A stretch of 64,000 nucleotides of DNA from Morinoia aosen (Eukaryota > Arthropoda > Malacostraca > Amphipoda > Talitridae): positions 41,580,964 through 41,644,963 of the forward strand of contig CM059556.1 of assembly GCA_030386875.1 (NCBI GenBank). Direction: 5' to 3'. This document shows, piece after piece, positions 35,116 to 46,583 of this stretch (the first letter of the stretch is position 1; each line of letters begins with the position of its first letter). A program made the translations under genes and the position numbers. The notes under the pieces were generated by a model. It worked only from the letters and a program-made list of their open reading frames with translations. It ran no database searches and was not told the origin of the DNA.

Positions 35116-35677
35116 CTAGTGATGCACGAGAGAAATGTGTGTTTCAAAAAGAGACGCCAACGCGCAGTGATGCCAAATTCAGAGGCTTGAAACACGAACA
35201 TGTCAATCGTGACTTTAATTTTATACTTTTTGCACAAAAACTTTAAGGATTACGAATTAGAAGTAGAAAATAATTAATAATAATAATAAATTAGAGTAAG
35301 ATTTTTAATGCTAATAATTATTTTATTTAAATACGAATGGGAAATTTGTAATTCTTACGCTCTGTAGCGAATGCTACATATCTTTGTGCCCGGTTTAAAT
35401 TGTCCCTCAGTAACTGAAGACCCTACATACAAATACACGTACGACATCGTCAACCTGCCGGAGCCGCTGCCTCCAGGACTGCGAAGTATCTTCAGCCAAG
35501 ATCTGCAGGAACAAGTCTCGGCGATCCTCCCGGCCCCTTCAAATAAAGACACTAACAAAGCTGAGTTCCAAAGTTGTCCTCATTGTCCTCTTGAGCGTTA
35601 ATCGATAACATCTTCTCGGGTCTTTGTGTTTGTAGTTGGTAACCCGCTAAATCGAGACCAACCAAACATAAAATATA

Positions 35678-35880
35678 TCAATGGAGCAGCCGGCCGAAAA
35701 ATTCTGGGGGGGGGGAAGGGGGGCAGGATAAACCGACGAATAATTTCGGGAGAGAGGAGCATTTATTATGAGCAATCTCTTTATTCTTTTAGTATAAACG
35801 GCGACTGAAACTGGCCCCCAGAGAATCCGCGATCGACCACCTAATCTAGTGTGGGGGTAGTCACCACAATGCAATCAGAA
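35678..35880. other. sequence between LTR-1 and LTR-B
   Basis: About 200 bp not assigned to any element, with a G-rich run at 35705-35724. It is probably ancestral host DNA or an older unrecognised repeat. Confidence 0.4.
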
Positions 35881-36541
35881 TGTAGCAGTAGCTACAAGAA
35901 TGTCTTTTACCATTAAAATTTTTATTAACATATAAATAATATAAGTATTGGCATTAAAAATCTTACTTTAAATTATTATTAATAATTTTCTACTTATAAT
36001 TATTAATCTTAAAAGTTTTTGTGTATAAGCACAAAAAGATAATAATATCGACATGTGTAGGTCTGATTGTCCGCTGGGGTGAATTGACGGGCAAAGACTA
36101 CAACATCTCTCGACAAGTAAATTTGAGCGACTATCAGAGGGATAATGATGACAATTTTTGGTTAACTCAGCTTTTTCCTGCCGTGTAGTTTATTGAAGGA
36201 AAACCAAGGAGAACTGGCTTGGATCTTGATCTCGGAGAGCTTGTCTAGGTGGGCAATCCGTGCCGGAGAGCCAGGCTGGCGTTGGCGAAGGCCGTCACGC
36301 GATGGAGTAGGCAGGGTGAGTGAGTTGTATTTGGGAACTTGAATTAGGCAATTTGAGATAATTGAGCGAGGGTCAATGACGTAGCTCAGGTAGAACTAAT
36401 GACTCAAAATAAGGTGAGGTGTGAGTGAGCAAGTTAAATCCGGCTCATGTGAGCAGAAGCAAGTCGGCACATTAGTACATTAGCACATTAGCAGGAGCAA
36501 GTTAAGTTACTGCTCATATTAGCATAGCATACTAGGATACT

Positions 36542-38991
36542 TGTAATGTCGTGCGCTAGCGGAATTGATCTTCGCTTCGGCACGCCATTGAACGGAACTC
36601 GGTAGGACGCCCAAAAGGGAAACGAGGTCTCTTCAGGTTTTTTATTTCTTATCCCCTGGTTCCGTATATCTGCACAGACAGATATGATTCAGACTCGGGC
36701 TAGGAATTACGTGACAAAAACCCCAATTTAAGGTTATAGTCGAATGAACAATTAATTTATACGGTGCTGCATGACGAGAAAGGAGCATCCTACATCTTGA
36801 GCAAAACACAGATAACGGCTAAATAATGTTAGAACTAGGTATGATAGTCTAGTGACGGAATTCATAACACAGTATTCGTTGTTACACGAGAGGGGTTTAG
36901 CTTCCCTTAACCACGACAAGATGTTCTGAGAGAGGAAGGAGGAAGGCACCATTTATATATCACCGCACGACAAGAAAGAAACTTCACACCGGAGACATAA
37001 GAGGCAATCGGGTAGTGCTAACGCTAGGCATGACATTTCAATGACGGGAGGGCGATAAGAGTGGTCACGGGGCATAGTCCTCAGAACAACATAGTACAAT
37101 GATATTCCATGACTCAATTATTATCATTATATAGGAAAGTTTTAGCCTCCCGCAACTACGACAAAGATGTTCCAAGAGAGGAAAGAAGAAGGCACCATTT
37201 AGTGTGGAGTTGGAGGAACGCGGAATCTGCGCACAAGGTGCACAGGAACAGCAAGCTAGGAAATAAGTTCACGAAACAAGAAAGGTTTCCGTTGCGTTGG
37301 CAAGGAAGAGAATAAGTACCTAGTCGAGGAACCCATTATCAAGAACACCCCGCCAAAGACACACAGCTAGAAACACATTTAGAAAGAACACGTTTATGAT
37401 ACGACACGAATATTGTAAAACTCGTGTCACTAACGCTAGGCAATGATACATGAATCGCTTGTTTCGCCCAATGTTCAAAGTGTCTTTTTGAGGAAGCATA
37501 AAAGGATATATACATGAATACACATCCGTATCTAACAGTCTTAACACAGCGGTCATTAGTCAATAAGCACTTTATTTGAACAAAGGTGGACGATCGCACA
37601 ACAAGTTTGTAGTTTTCACATGAATATAAAGTTTTCACACGATATAAAGAGGTGACGAGTTAGGTAACATCACAAGTTGAAAGAGGATACTCTAAAATAC
37701 TTACAGACGATGAGGAAAGGTCCCTCAGTTTTAGGCCTGTGACAGCTTATTTTAGTCTGCAAAATAAGTGCCTACTCTGGCTTTCTTTACCCTATCTGTG
37801 GAAGAGAGACAGCAAAAATTAGGTCTCTAAGGCAGGGGCAAGTCACTCAGGTCATCAAGTCAACCATTATCAATAAATTCTACTATAAAAGATGAGAGAG
37901 GCAAGTGCACGTTTGCCAGCGTCGCTTTGAAAATACAACTGATATGAGCTAGTGGCCTCAAATTTCTGCGCCTATACTCAGTCTACTGAATGCCGTAACT
38001 TTAGGCTTCCACCTTGCTGACTGGCGCAACTTGCCCAGCACAGCTCATAGGTAAGAAGCCAATTGACTAAATGCGTTTTACTTTGCTTCACATCCTTCTA
38101 TTAATGAATGTTATAATGCTATAAATATTAATGAATGTTATAAATAATCCAAAGACAAGAAATAATACAAAGACAAGAAATAATACAGAGACAAGAAAAA
38201 TCATCAACAACTGATGTCTAATCTATGGAAGAATCACCACAGTTTTTATTTTCAGTATACAAATCTTTTAATAGTGAAGCAGTGGTTGGTTTGTATTATC
38301 AAATAAATATAAAATTTGCTATCATGTGTTAATCTATGAAATGCAATAAACTTCAAGTAATCCTCTGTGTAGACTAAGAGGCATTGAAATGTCAGTCTCT
38401 CCATGTTGCATTTACTGCCCATGACATTGTTTACAATTATATATGACAACATAGCTTACATGGCTTGGCTATTATGTAAATGTTGTTGAGCAAGAGGACA
38501 CTTGGACGTTAACACAAAATCACTTGGAGCAGTGGAACAGAGATAGGAAAGTTCATTGGTAAAATCACAGTGTCCAGCTAAAAAACCGTTAAACCAGAAC
38601 CTGAGCTAATTCCCAGCATTACACTGTAGCTTGCTGATTATGAAACGCTACGCCGGCTAGTCCAGCTTAATGTGGGTGACTCACCGGCCACCGGGAGCAT
38701 CCTCGAATGCTCCAGAAGCCGGCTGTTCACCGCTATCTAAGCGCAAATATGTTAGGCGATCGATGAATATAGCTACTAAGGTAACACGTTAAAAAAAATA
38801 GTCTCCTGTCACGAATTCACGTTTAAAAGGACGTATAACTTAAAATTATCCGGGAACCTGTTCCTTCCACGCACTTCGAACAAACAAAACGTTGGCGTCA
38901 TTCTTGCGGACGAAGTGCGGATCCGCGGAATGTTGCCGGAATGAATTTATCAAATTTCTTCAAATTTCCTCACGTCTTGTACGACGTGACA
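36542..38991 (-). repeat. BEL-type 3' LTR
   Basis: 2,450 bp, long for BEL/Pao. It contains captured pieces of the SINE-like family (about 36895-36965 and 37125-37290) and a 17-bp tandem (AAAGACAAGAAATAATA, three units near 38150-38200). Confidence 0.85.
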
Positions 38992-41900
38992 CTCCCCCCC
39001 CTTGGTGGCTCTGGCCACCAATAACTGCCTTCGGGGGGGGGGGAAGTGCTGGTCAAGGGCTGGTTCAGTGGCGGGGCGCCACCCACTACGTGCTCATCGC
39101 AGCCGTCTCGCCCCGCGGGACACGTCGGTGCTGTCTTCAGCGACGTGTGGGTGGCCTTCCACCTGCTGCGCGGGCGTGACTCATAGAGGAGTCCTCTCGT
39201 CTTCCCCGACCAACGTCGCACTTTCCTTCGCTGGCGGGTGGTGGACCTCTGGAGGGGTCCGGGTGTTGTCTCCTGGTCTTTCTCAACATTGCCCGGCATT
39301 CCTCGTGCGTCAGCGAGTGCGTCGTGCTCGTCCCGATGCTTCGGATTCCGACGGCGGCTTGTCGCATAGGCGGTACTGAGAGGCTGGTTAAGGGAGAATG
39401 GAGGTGGGTGCTTGGCGTCTCCTGGAGGGTCGGGGGCTACGGGGCAGCCTTCTCCTTTGCTTGGCCCGTTCCGTCGAGCTCTCTTATCAACGGAGGTGCG
39501 CTCAGCATGGTGCGCGTCGTGCTTTCTCTTCGGATCACCAAGGTGCGGAAGCTCCCGTTTCCGTTTCTTCTTGGACTTCGGTGGTGCGCTGTCTGGATCG
39601 CACTGTGCGTCCATTTCATCGTTTGTTGCTGACTGGTTGATAAATCTCGTCGCTGGCGGGGCTCCCGCTTGATTCTCGTCCTCCATCCTTGTGTTTTTCG
39701 TCTTTTCAGGGTCTCCGCGGTCGTCGGGGGGCCGCGGTTGAGAGGTCTCGTCGCTGTGCTGCTGGGTAATAGCGTCTTTTCCTGAAAACAGTTCAAGGCA
39801 CGCCTCCGGGCCACAGGTTTTGAGAGCGACTTCGGCTACGATTCTTGCGACCGTGTAAGAGTGCTCTCCTTCGGGGCAGACGTCGTCGTTCACCTTGCCG
39901 ACCACTGCCCAGCCCAAGGCGGTGTGGTGGACGAACGGAGCCTTACGACGTTGTTTGTCGGAGTGGCTGTAGAGTAGGTCTCCACAGTCCGTCCCTAGGA
40001 GCACCGCGACTTCTGCGTGTTTGTCCAAGGGCAAGAAATGGTGAGCGAAGTGCGATATCTCCGGGGTTCTTGCGACGCGTTCGTAGGTCGCAACTGCTTT
40101 CTTTCTATCGGGGATGGAGTTGCATTCCAACATCGGTGGGAGCTCGAATGTTTGGTCTTCGGACACTCCCTTTATTTTCAGCCCTGACACGCGTCTGCCG
40201 TATCGAGCGGCGGATTGATCGGTCAGCGTTTCCAGCTCGTAGTGAGACTTGGGGGTTGTCACGCGGAGGGCGTCCAACAGCTTAGGAGAGCAGAAGGACG
40301 TGGTACTTTGCTCATCTAAGATTACGTAGGCGCGGCACGACCGACCCGTGTTCTCGTCGATAACGTCTGCCAGGACAACTTTGCTGCATGCACCCTTCTC
40401 GGCTGCGGGTACGCGAGAGGCCAGGGCCACGGCTCTCAATCTCTCCCCGAGTTCGCTCTGAGCTCTGTCGTCGCTCGGTTCTCGACTGGGTCTCTCCCGA
40501 CGAGTGGTTTCACTCGAATTTCCCGCTGCTCGCCAGTTGATGTGAGCGGTTGTGGTGTGATTCTCGGCTCCGCAATCGTCGCACTTCACGATCTCTTTGC
40601 AATGCTTTGCCCAATGAGTCCCCAGACAGCGGTAGCACAGCTTGTGCTCGCGAATGAAGTCCTTCTTCTTCCGAGATTCCATCTTTCTTACCGTTTGGCA
40701 CGAGTTTGTCGCGTGCTGTGCACTCTGGTGGAGGATGCAGCTGCCGGTTTGATTCTCTGAGGACGTGTAGAGAACTCGCGAGGCTCTTGGATTGAGGCGA
40801 GCGGGGGCGGCCGTGTCGAGTCGATTGCTCACCCAGTTGAGGTTCGATGCCCCAAAACTATCACACTGGGTGTCCGACAGCGTTTTGATGAACTCGCAGA
40901 ACCTGGCGAAATCAGGTAGCGATCCAAACAGTCTTCTGTGCCTAGTTCGTTCGCTTCTCCAGGCGTCCAGAACGAAGAAGGGTAGCCTCTCAACGATGGG
41001 AGACAGCCCTACGTCGGTGTTCAGGAAGGCCAGGCTTTTGTTGTGCTGCATTGTGTGATGAATCGCTATACAGGCGTCGCTGAACTTCCGCAGCTGGAGA
41101 CCGACCGTGCGGTCGCCCTTTGTTCCCCGTATGTCTGACGTTTGCGCGAGGCGTTCGAGCAGGCTATCGGCTACTCTGTCGTCGGAGGCGAAGCGAGTCT
41201 TCAATTGTTCGACGATGAGGGTGAGCAGGGCCGCTGTGTCCAAGTAGGTAGCTGCCAGGGTGTCGTCAATGAGGCTCCTTGGCTCGCCGCAGGTGTGGTT
41301 CGTGAGGATCTCGATGGCGTCGATGGGCTCCACGGCGAGCCTCTCCATCCTTCTCTTGATGGCATCGAACCATCTGTGGAACAGGTGAGCCTCTCCCGCG
41401 TAAGGTCGGCTTGGCGTCTTTTTTAGATCTTCGATCATCGAGAGCCTCATAGCTCCGTCGATCACTGGTGGCTTCGTTTCAAAGACCACGGCAGGTGAGC
41501 CGGTGGAAGCCCGGGGCTGGAATGCTGGTGCGGAGGGATTCATCGGAGGTGCGAGATCGGTGTCACGGGGCGAAGCATTCGCAACCGCTGTTGTGCCCCC
41601 TGCGGGTTCGATGACGTGATGCTGGAAGGCTTGGTCGACCCAGGCTCCTGTGCGGTCCACTTTGCACTCGGTATTCTGCTCACCGAAGTGCTGATCGTTC
41701 TCCGTTCGGTTCCTGTTCCTCAATTTCGACCTCTCGATGGCGATTTGCGCCAACAGTACCGATGGCTCTTCAGTGATGTCAATAAGCATCTGCTTATTGC
41801 CTTGGCTAGGGGGCTCGCGGCGCTCGGATTCACCGTCTTTGTGACGAGAGCTGGCACTGGGAAGGCTCTGGCTATGATCGCTCTCACTGTCTTGACTCTG

Positions 41901-42593
41901 GCTGTAATAGCTCGAACCTTGGTGACTCTGACGACGATGGCTGGGGCTGGCCTGGTCTCTGTCCCGACGGTTGGAACGGTGTCCGTTCCTGTTCTCAGCC
42001 AATGATGATTTTGGGGACTTGTTCTGATGGGCAGCGCCTTGCTGCTGGTTCTTGGACGAGGTCCTCCTCGACCTCGAGCTCTTACGCTGGGAAGGTTCCG
42101 TTGTCACACTCCGTGAGGAGCTCGCACCGAGCTCTTCGTTTCTGTGGTCCATTGAGTCCGCTAGTGCTTTCCTGCGAGCTCTAGCGCTTGTCAATGAGCC
42201 TCGGATTACCGTCGCTTCTGCGGTGGCTCCTGAACCCTCGAGAGCTAGGACCAGCTGGTCTCCGATTCGCTTGACGGTCTTAGCCTTTGCTCGGATTCCA
42301 GCGTGGACTTGATCCACCTCGCTGGGAGTCTTGAGATCTCGTGGTACTGCACCATTCAGGAGACTGTTCAAGGCTGCTAGCTCCGTATGGAATTGTTCTT
42401 CCAGCTGTGGAAGTCTAAGCTTGCTCTTTCTTCCGAGAGAGGTCATTTCCGTGGTCTCGGATATTCGCCGCGGGCGGCTAAGAATCTGCTGTGGGCCTCC
42501 TCTTTGGAGAGCTTCTTCGTGGGAGGGCACCTTCCGCTGGCGTCTATATACTGTAATGTCGTGCGCTAGCGGAATTGATCTTCGCTTCGGCAC
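38992..42593 (-). CDS. BEL/Pao Gag-protease polyprotein (fossil element gene)
   Basis: One long open frame of 1,207 codons. In order there is an N-terminal Gag start (LRLPQLEEQFHTELAALNSL), a Ser/Arg-rich disordered stretch and the BEL Gag domain (AHLFHRWFDAIKRRMERL). These are followed by CCHC knuckles (CYRCLGTHWAKHC, CDDCGAENH), the DUF1758-type aspartic protease region (VILDEQSTTSFCSPKLLDAL, LLGTDCGDLLYS) and a basic, low-complexity tail. Gag forms the particle and the protease cuts it. No RT, RNase H or integrase motif follows. The open frame runs a few codons into the LTR at each side; a downstream ATG (MTSLGRK) is a likelier start than the first. Confidence 0.85.
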
Positions 42594-45002
42594 GCCATTG
42601 AACGGAACTCGGTAGGACGCCCAAAAGGGAAACGAGGTCTCTTCAGGTTTTTTATTTCTTATCCCCTGGTTCCGTATATCTGCACAGACAGATATGATTC
42701 AGACTCGGGCTAGGAATTACGTGACAAAAACCCCAATTTAAGGTTATAGTCGAATGAACAATTAATTTATACGGTGCTGCATGACGAGAAAGGAGCATCC
42801 TACATCTTGAGCAAAACACAGATAACGGCTAAATAATGTTAGAACTAGGTATGATAGTCTAGTGACGGAATTCATAACACAGTATTCGTTGTTACACGAG
42901 AGGGGTTTAGCTTCCCTTAACCACGACAAGATGTTCTGAGAGAGGAAGGAGGAAGGCACCATTTATATATCACCGCACGACAAGAAAGAAACTTCACACC
43001 GGAGACATAAGAGGCAATCGGGTAGTGCTAACGCTAGGCATGACATTTCAATGACGGGAGGGCGATAAGAGTGGTCACGGGGCATAGTCCTCAGAACAAC
43101 ATAGTACAATGATATTCCATGACTCAATTATTATCATTATATAGGAAAGTTTTAGCCTCCCGCAACTACGACAAAGATGTTCCAAGAGAGGAAAGAAGAA
43201 GGCACCATTTAGTGTGGAGTTGGAGGAACGCGGAATCTGCGCACAAGGTGCACAGGAACAGCAAGCTAGGAAATAAGTTCACGAAACAAGAAAGGTTTCC
43301 GTTGCGTTGGCAAGGAAGAGAATAAGTACCTAGTCGAGGAACCCATTATCAAGAACACCCCGCCAAAGACACACAGCTAGAAACACATTTAGAAAGAACA
43401 CGTTTATGATACGCACACGAATATTGTAAAACTCGTGTCACTAACGCTAGGCAATGATACATGAATCGCTTGTTTCGCCCAATGTTCAAAGTGTCTTTTT
43501 GAGGAAGCATAAAAGGATATATACATGAATACACATCCGTATCTAACAGTCTTAACACAGCGGTCATTAGTCAATAAGCACTTTATTTGAACAAAGGTGG
43601 ACGATCGCACAACAAGTTTGTAGTTTTCACATGAATATAAAGTTTTCACACGATATAAAGAGGTGACGAGTTAGGTAACATCACAAGTTGAAAGAGGATA
43701 CTCTAAAATACTTACAGACGATGAGGAAAGGTCCCTCAGTTTTAGGCCTGTGACAGCTTATTTTAGTCTGCAAAATAAGTGCCTACTCTGGCTTTCTTTA
43801 CCCTATCTGTGGAAGAGAGACAGCAAAAATTAGGTCTCTAAGGCAGGGGCAAGTCACTCAGGTCATCAAGTCAACCATTATCAATAAATTCTACTATAAA
43901 AGATGAGAGAGGCAAGTGCACGTTTGCCAGCGTCGCTTTGAAAATACAACTGATATGAGCTAGTGGCCTCAAATTTCTGCGCCTATACTCAGTCTACTGA
44001 ATGCCGTAACTTTAGGCTTCCACCTTGCTGACTGGCGCAACTTGCCCAGCACAGCTCATAGGTAAGAAGCCAATTGACTAAATGCGTTTTACTTTGCTTC
44101 ACATCCTTCTATTAATGAATGTTATAATGCTATAAATATTAATGAATGTTATAAATAATCCAAAGACAAGAAATAATACAAAGACAAGAAATAATACAGA
44201 GACAAGAAAAATCATCAACAACTGATGTCTAATCTATGGAAGAATCACCACAGTTTTTATTTTCAGTATACAAATCTTTTAATAGTGAAGCAGTGGTTGG
44301 TTTGTATTATCAAATAAATATAAAATTTGCTATCATGTGTTAATCTATGAAATGCAATAAACTTCAAGTAATCCTCTGTGTAGACTAAGAGGCATTGAAA
44401 TGTCAGTCTCTCCATGTTGCATTTACTGCCCATGACATTGTTTACAATTATATATGACAACATAGCTTACATGGCTTGGCTATTATGTAAATGTTGTTGA
44501 GCAAGAGGACACTTGCACGTTAACACAAAATCACTTGGAGCAGTGGAACAGAGATAGGAAAGTTCATTGGTAAAATCACAGTGTCCAGCTAAAAAACCGT
44601 TAAACCAGAACCTGAGCTAATTCCCAGCATTACACTGTAGCTTGCTGATTATGAAACGCTACGCCGGCTAGTCCAGCTTAATGTGGGTGACTCACCGGCC
44701 ACCGGGAGCATCCTCGAATGCTCCAGAAGCCGGCTGTTCACCGCTATCTAAGCGCAAATATGTTAGGCGATCGATGAATATAGCTACTAAGGTAACACGT
44801 TAAAAAAAATAGTCTCCTGTCACGAATTCACGTTTAAAAGGACGTATAACTTAAAATTATCCGGGAACCTGTTCCTTCCACGCACTTCGAACAAACAAAA
44901 CGTTGGCGTCATTCTTGCGGACGAAGTGCGGATCCGCGGAATGTTGCCGGAATGAATTTATCAAATTTCTTCAAATTTCCTCACGTCTTGTACGACGTGA
45001 CA
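42552..45002 (-). repeat. BEL-type 5' LTR
   Basis: 2,451 bp, almost identical to 36542-38991, with the same captured SINE-like pieces. The duplicated pieces were therefore already in the LTR before this insertion. Confidence 0.85.
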
Positions 45003-46583
45003 ATACTAGTAAGCCCAGGGAGATTATTAACTGTGAGTGTGTTGTGATGACGTGGAGGTCCTGCAAGGAGTCCAACACACTGGATGAGCAGTCCAAGGAG
45101 ACATCAAGGAAATTTCACACTGAAGTTATCCCAAAGTACATGATAAAACTCCCATAAAGTAGATCCCTCCGAGAAAAATCCTAAAGATCCAACACCAGCT
45201 AAGTTAAGGAAGGATAGGAAAAAATCAATTAAGAGATTCTGATACAAATGCTCTTGCTTTAAATGCAAGGCATGAAATTTAAGAATTTAGTAATTAAGGA
45301 AATGCTTAACATGAAGATTTAAGCTTCTTGATGTACTCTAGAAAATCTCCATAACGGTACAAGAATACAGAGAAAAGAAATTCCTAAAGTTCATTTATAA
45401 ATTCTACTGAAATTTACTGATAAATATCGTTTGCAATAATGAAGGAATAAAAGGAATATATATATCCCCAATGATAAAAGGAAAAGGAAACCTAAGCGTT
45501 GATTTCACAGACGGAAAATACGCGAAGAAATAAAAAACGAAAGCATGAAAATTCCGTGCGGCGATTTAGCCGGGCGGCTTTACACGTCGGCCTCAGCCAA
45601 GCCGCCAGCAATTTGCACACACTCAAGATAGGCAGATGGTAGTGGGTGTTTGTCACAAGAATGCGATGAGTTAAATTAAATTTTATTGAAATGTTTTATA
45701 TTGAAATAAGTGCGGTTACGTAAAGGTTTCAAAGAGTATGGAATTAAGAAATGAAATTCCAAAACTTAGCAAGCATAGACATGAATACTTTTCGTAATTT
45801 AAAACTACTGCAAGTCGGTTTGTAAAAAAAAGAATAAATGCTACTATAACACATGCCTATAGTGAATTATAGTCACGGAGTAGTGACAAGAGACGACGGT
45901 GTGATGTTCCGCCATTACACAAAGACGCTATCGACAACGAACGCCGGCAATTCAGCCGCGTTCGTTCCGAGTATCGAATCATGAATGGAAACTGCAGGTA
46001 TATACTATTGTAGTAAAGAAAGGAACGAACATGATTATGTTTTGATAATAAAATCATGACACGGAAATGCAATGCACATCTGACGCAAAATTTTACGCTA
46101 AGTCATGTTGAGAAAAAAAACAAAACACTGAATGAAAACATGCTACATCACAATTCCTACGCATAACTACGTATCCAAATAACACTGCACTGTCAACTAT
46201 TAATACTCACTGAACACGAAGAAAGAACACGATTATTTTCTAACACTGATTACTCACGAGAAAAGTGCTGTGAGCGAGCTAGGCAACCGCCAAAGTAAGA
46301 GTGCTCTTTTTGAAACAGAGACGCGCCTTGCGCAGTATTGCCACCAGAGGGCTTCTCTCTCGAAAAATGTCAATTGTTATTTTATCGTCTCATGTATTTA
46401 CACAAAAACTTCAATGATTACGAATTAGAAGTAGAAAATAATTAATAATAAATTAGAGTAAGATTTTTAATGCTACTAATTAATTTATTTAAGTGCGAAT
46501 GGCAAATTTCTAATTTTTACGCTTATGTAGCGGTATGCTACATTACCCCCCAAGGCGCAGACCGAAAGGTCCACCCGCTGCAA

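Larger units (their letters stand above)
23060..35378 (-). mobile_element. LTR-2, Gypsy-family solo LTR split by two insertions
   Basis: On the minus strand it runs from TGTAGCATTCGCTACA (35378) to CCGAACCTAACA (23060). TSD TATC is at 23056-23059 and 35379-35382. Most of it (25370-26698 and 35120-35378) is collinear with the Gypsy LTR at 51472-53499. It was entered by a solo LTR (23482-25011) and by the 8.4-kb LTR element (26699-35115), and it carries an expanded 15-bp minisatellite. Without these it is about 2 kb, matching the Gypsy LTR. Confidence 0.8.
21978..35673 (+). mobile_element. LTR-1, Gypsy-family solo LTR split by LTR-2
   Basis: The parts are 21978-23059 and 35383-35673. It starts TGTAGCAGTCGCTACA and ends ACCAACCAAACATAAAA. 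TATA at 21974-21977 and 35674-35677 is the 4-bp TSD. The right part holds TTCAAATAAAGAC, a polyadenylation signal, and a U5-like tail. Related in sequence to LTR-B and LTR-D, which end in the same CATAAAA. The interruption is LTR-2 with TSD TATC. No internal coding part is present. Confidence 0.75.
36542..45002 (-). mobile_element. BEL/Pao-type element lacking RT and integrase
   Basis: Two 2.45-kb LTRs surround 3,560 bp that codes for Gag and protease only. TSD ATACT is at 36537-36541 and 45003-45007, and the uninterrupted target is in the Gypsy 5' LTR near 51956-51960. LTRs run TGTCACGTCGTACAAG to GCACGACATTACA. A purine tract (AAGGGGGGGGAG) abuts the 3' LTR. LTRs differ by about two or three changes by eye, so this is the youngest dated insertion here. 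Reverse transcriptase, RNase H and integrase are absent, so it would depend on a relative. Confidence 0.85.
36054..46542 (-). repeat. Gypsy 3' LTR, split by the BEL-type element
   Basis: The parts are 36054-36541 and 45008-46542, about 2,023 bp when one ATACT is counted. The partner LTR shows the uninterrupted sequence ACTAGGATACTAGTAAGCCC around 51950. Confidence 0.9.

Noticed and set aside
36752-38452. Short ORFs (66-99 codons) found identically at 36752-38452 and 42762-44463
   Set aside because: They lie in the two LTRs of the BEL-type element, are on mixed strands and show no protein-like features; the duplication is due to the LTR pair.
39002-42615. Many plus-strand ORFs across 39.0-42.6 kb
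   Set aside because: All are antisense shadows of the GC-rich Gag-protease frame on the minus strand.
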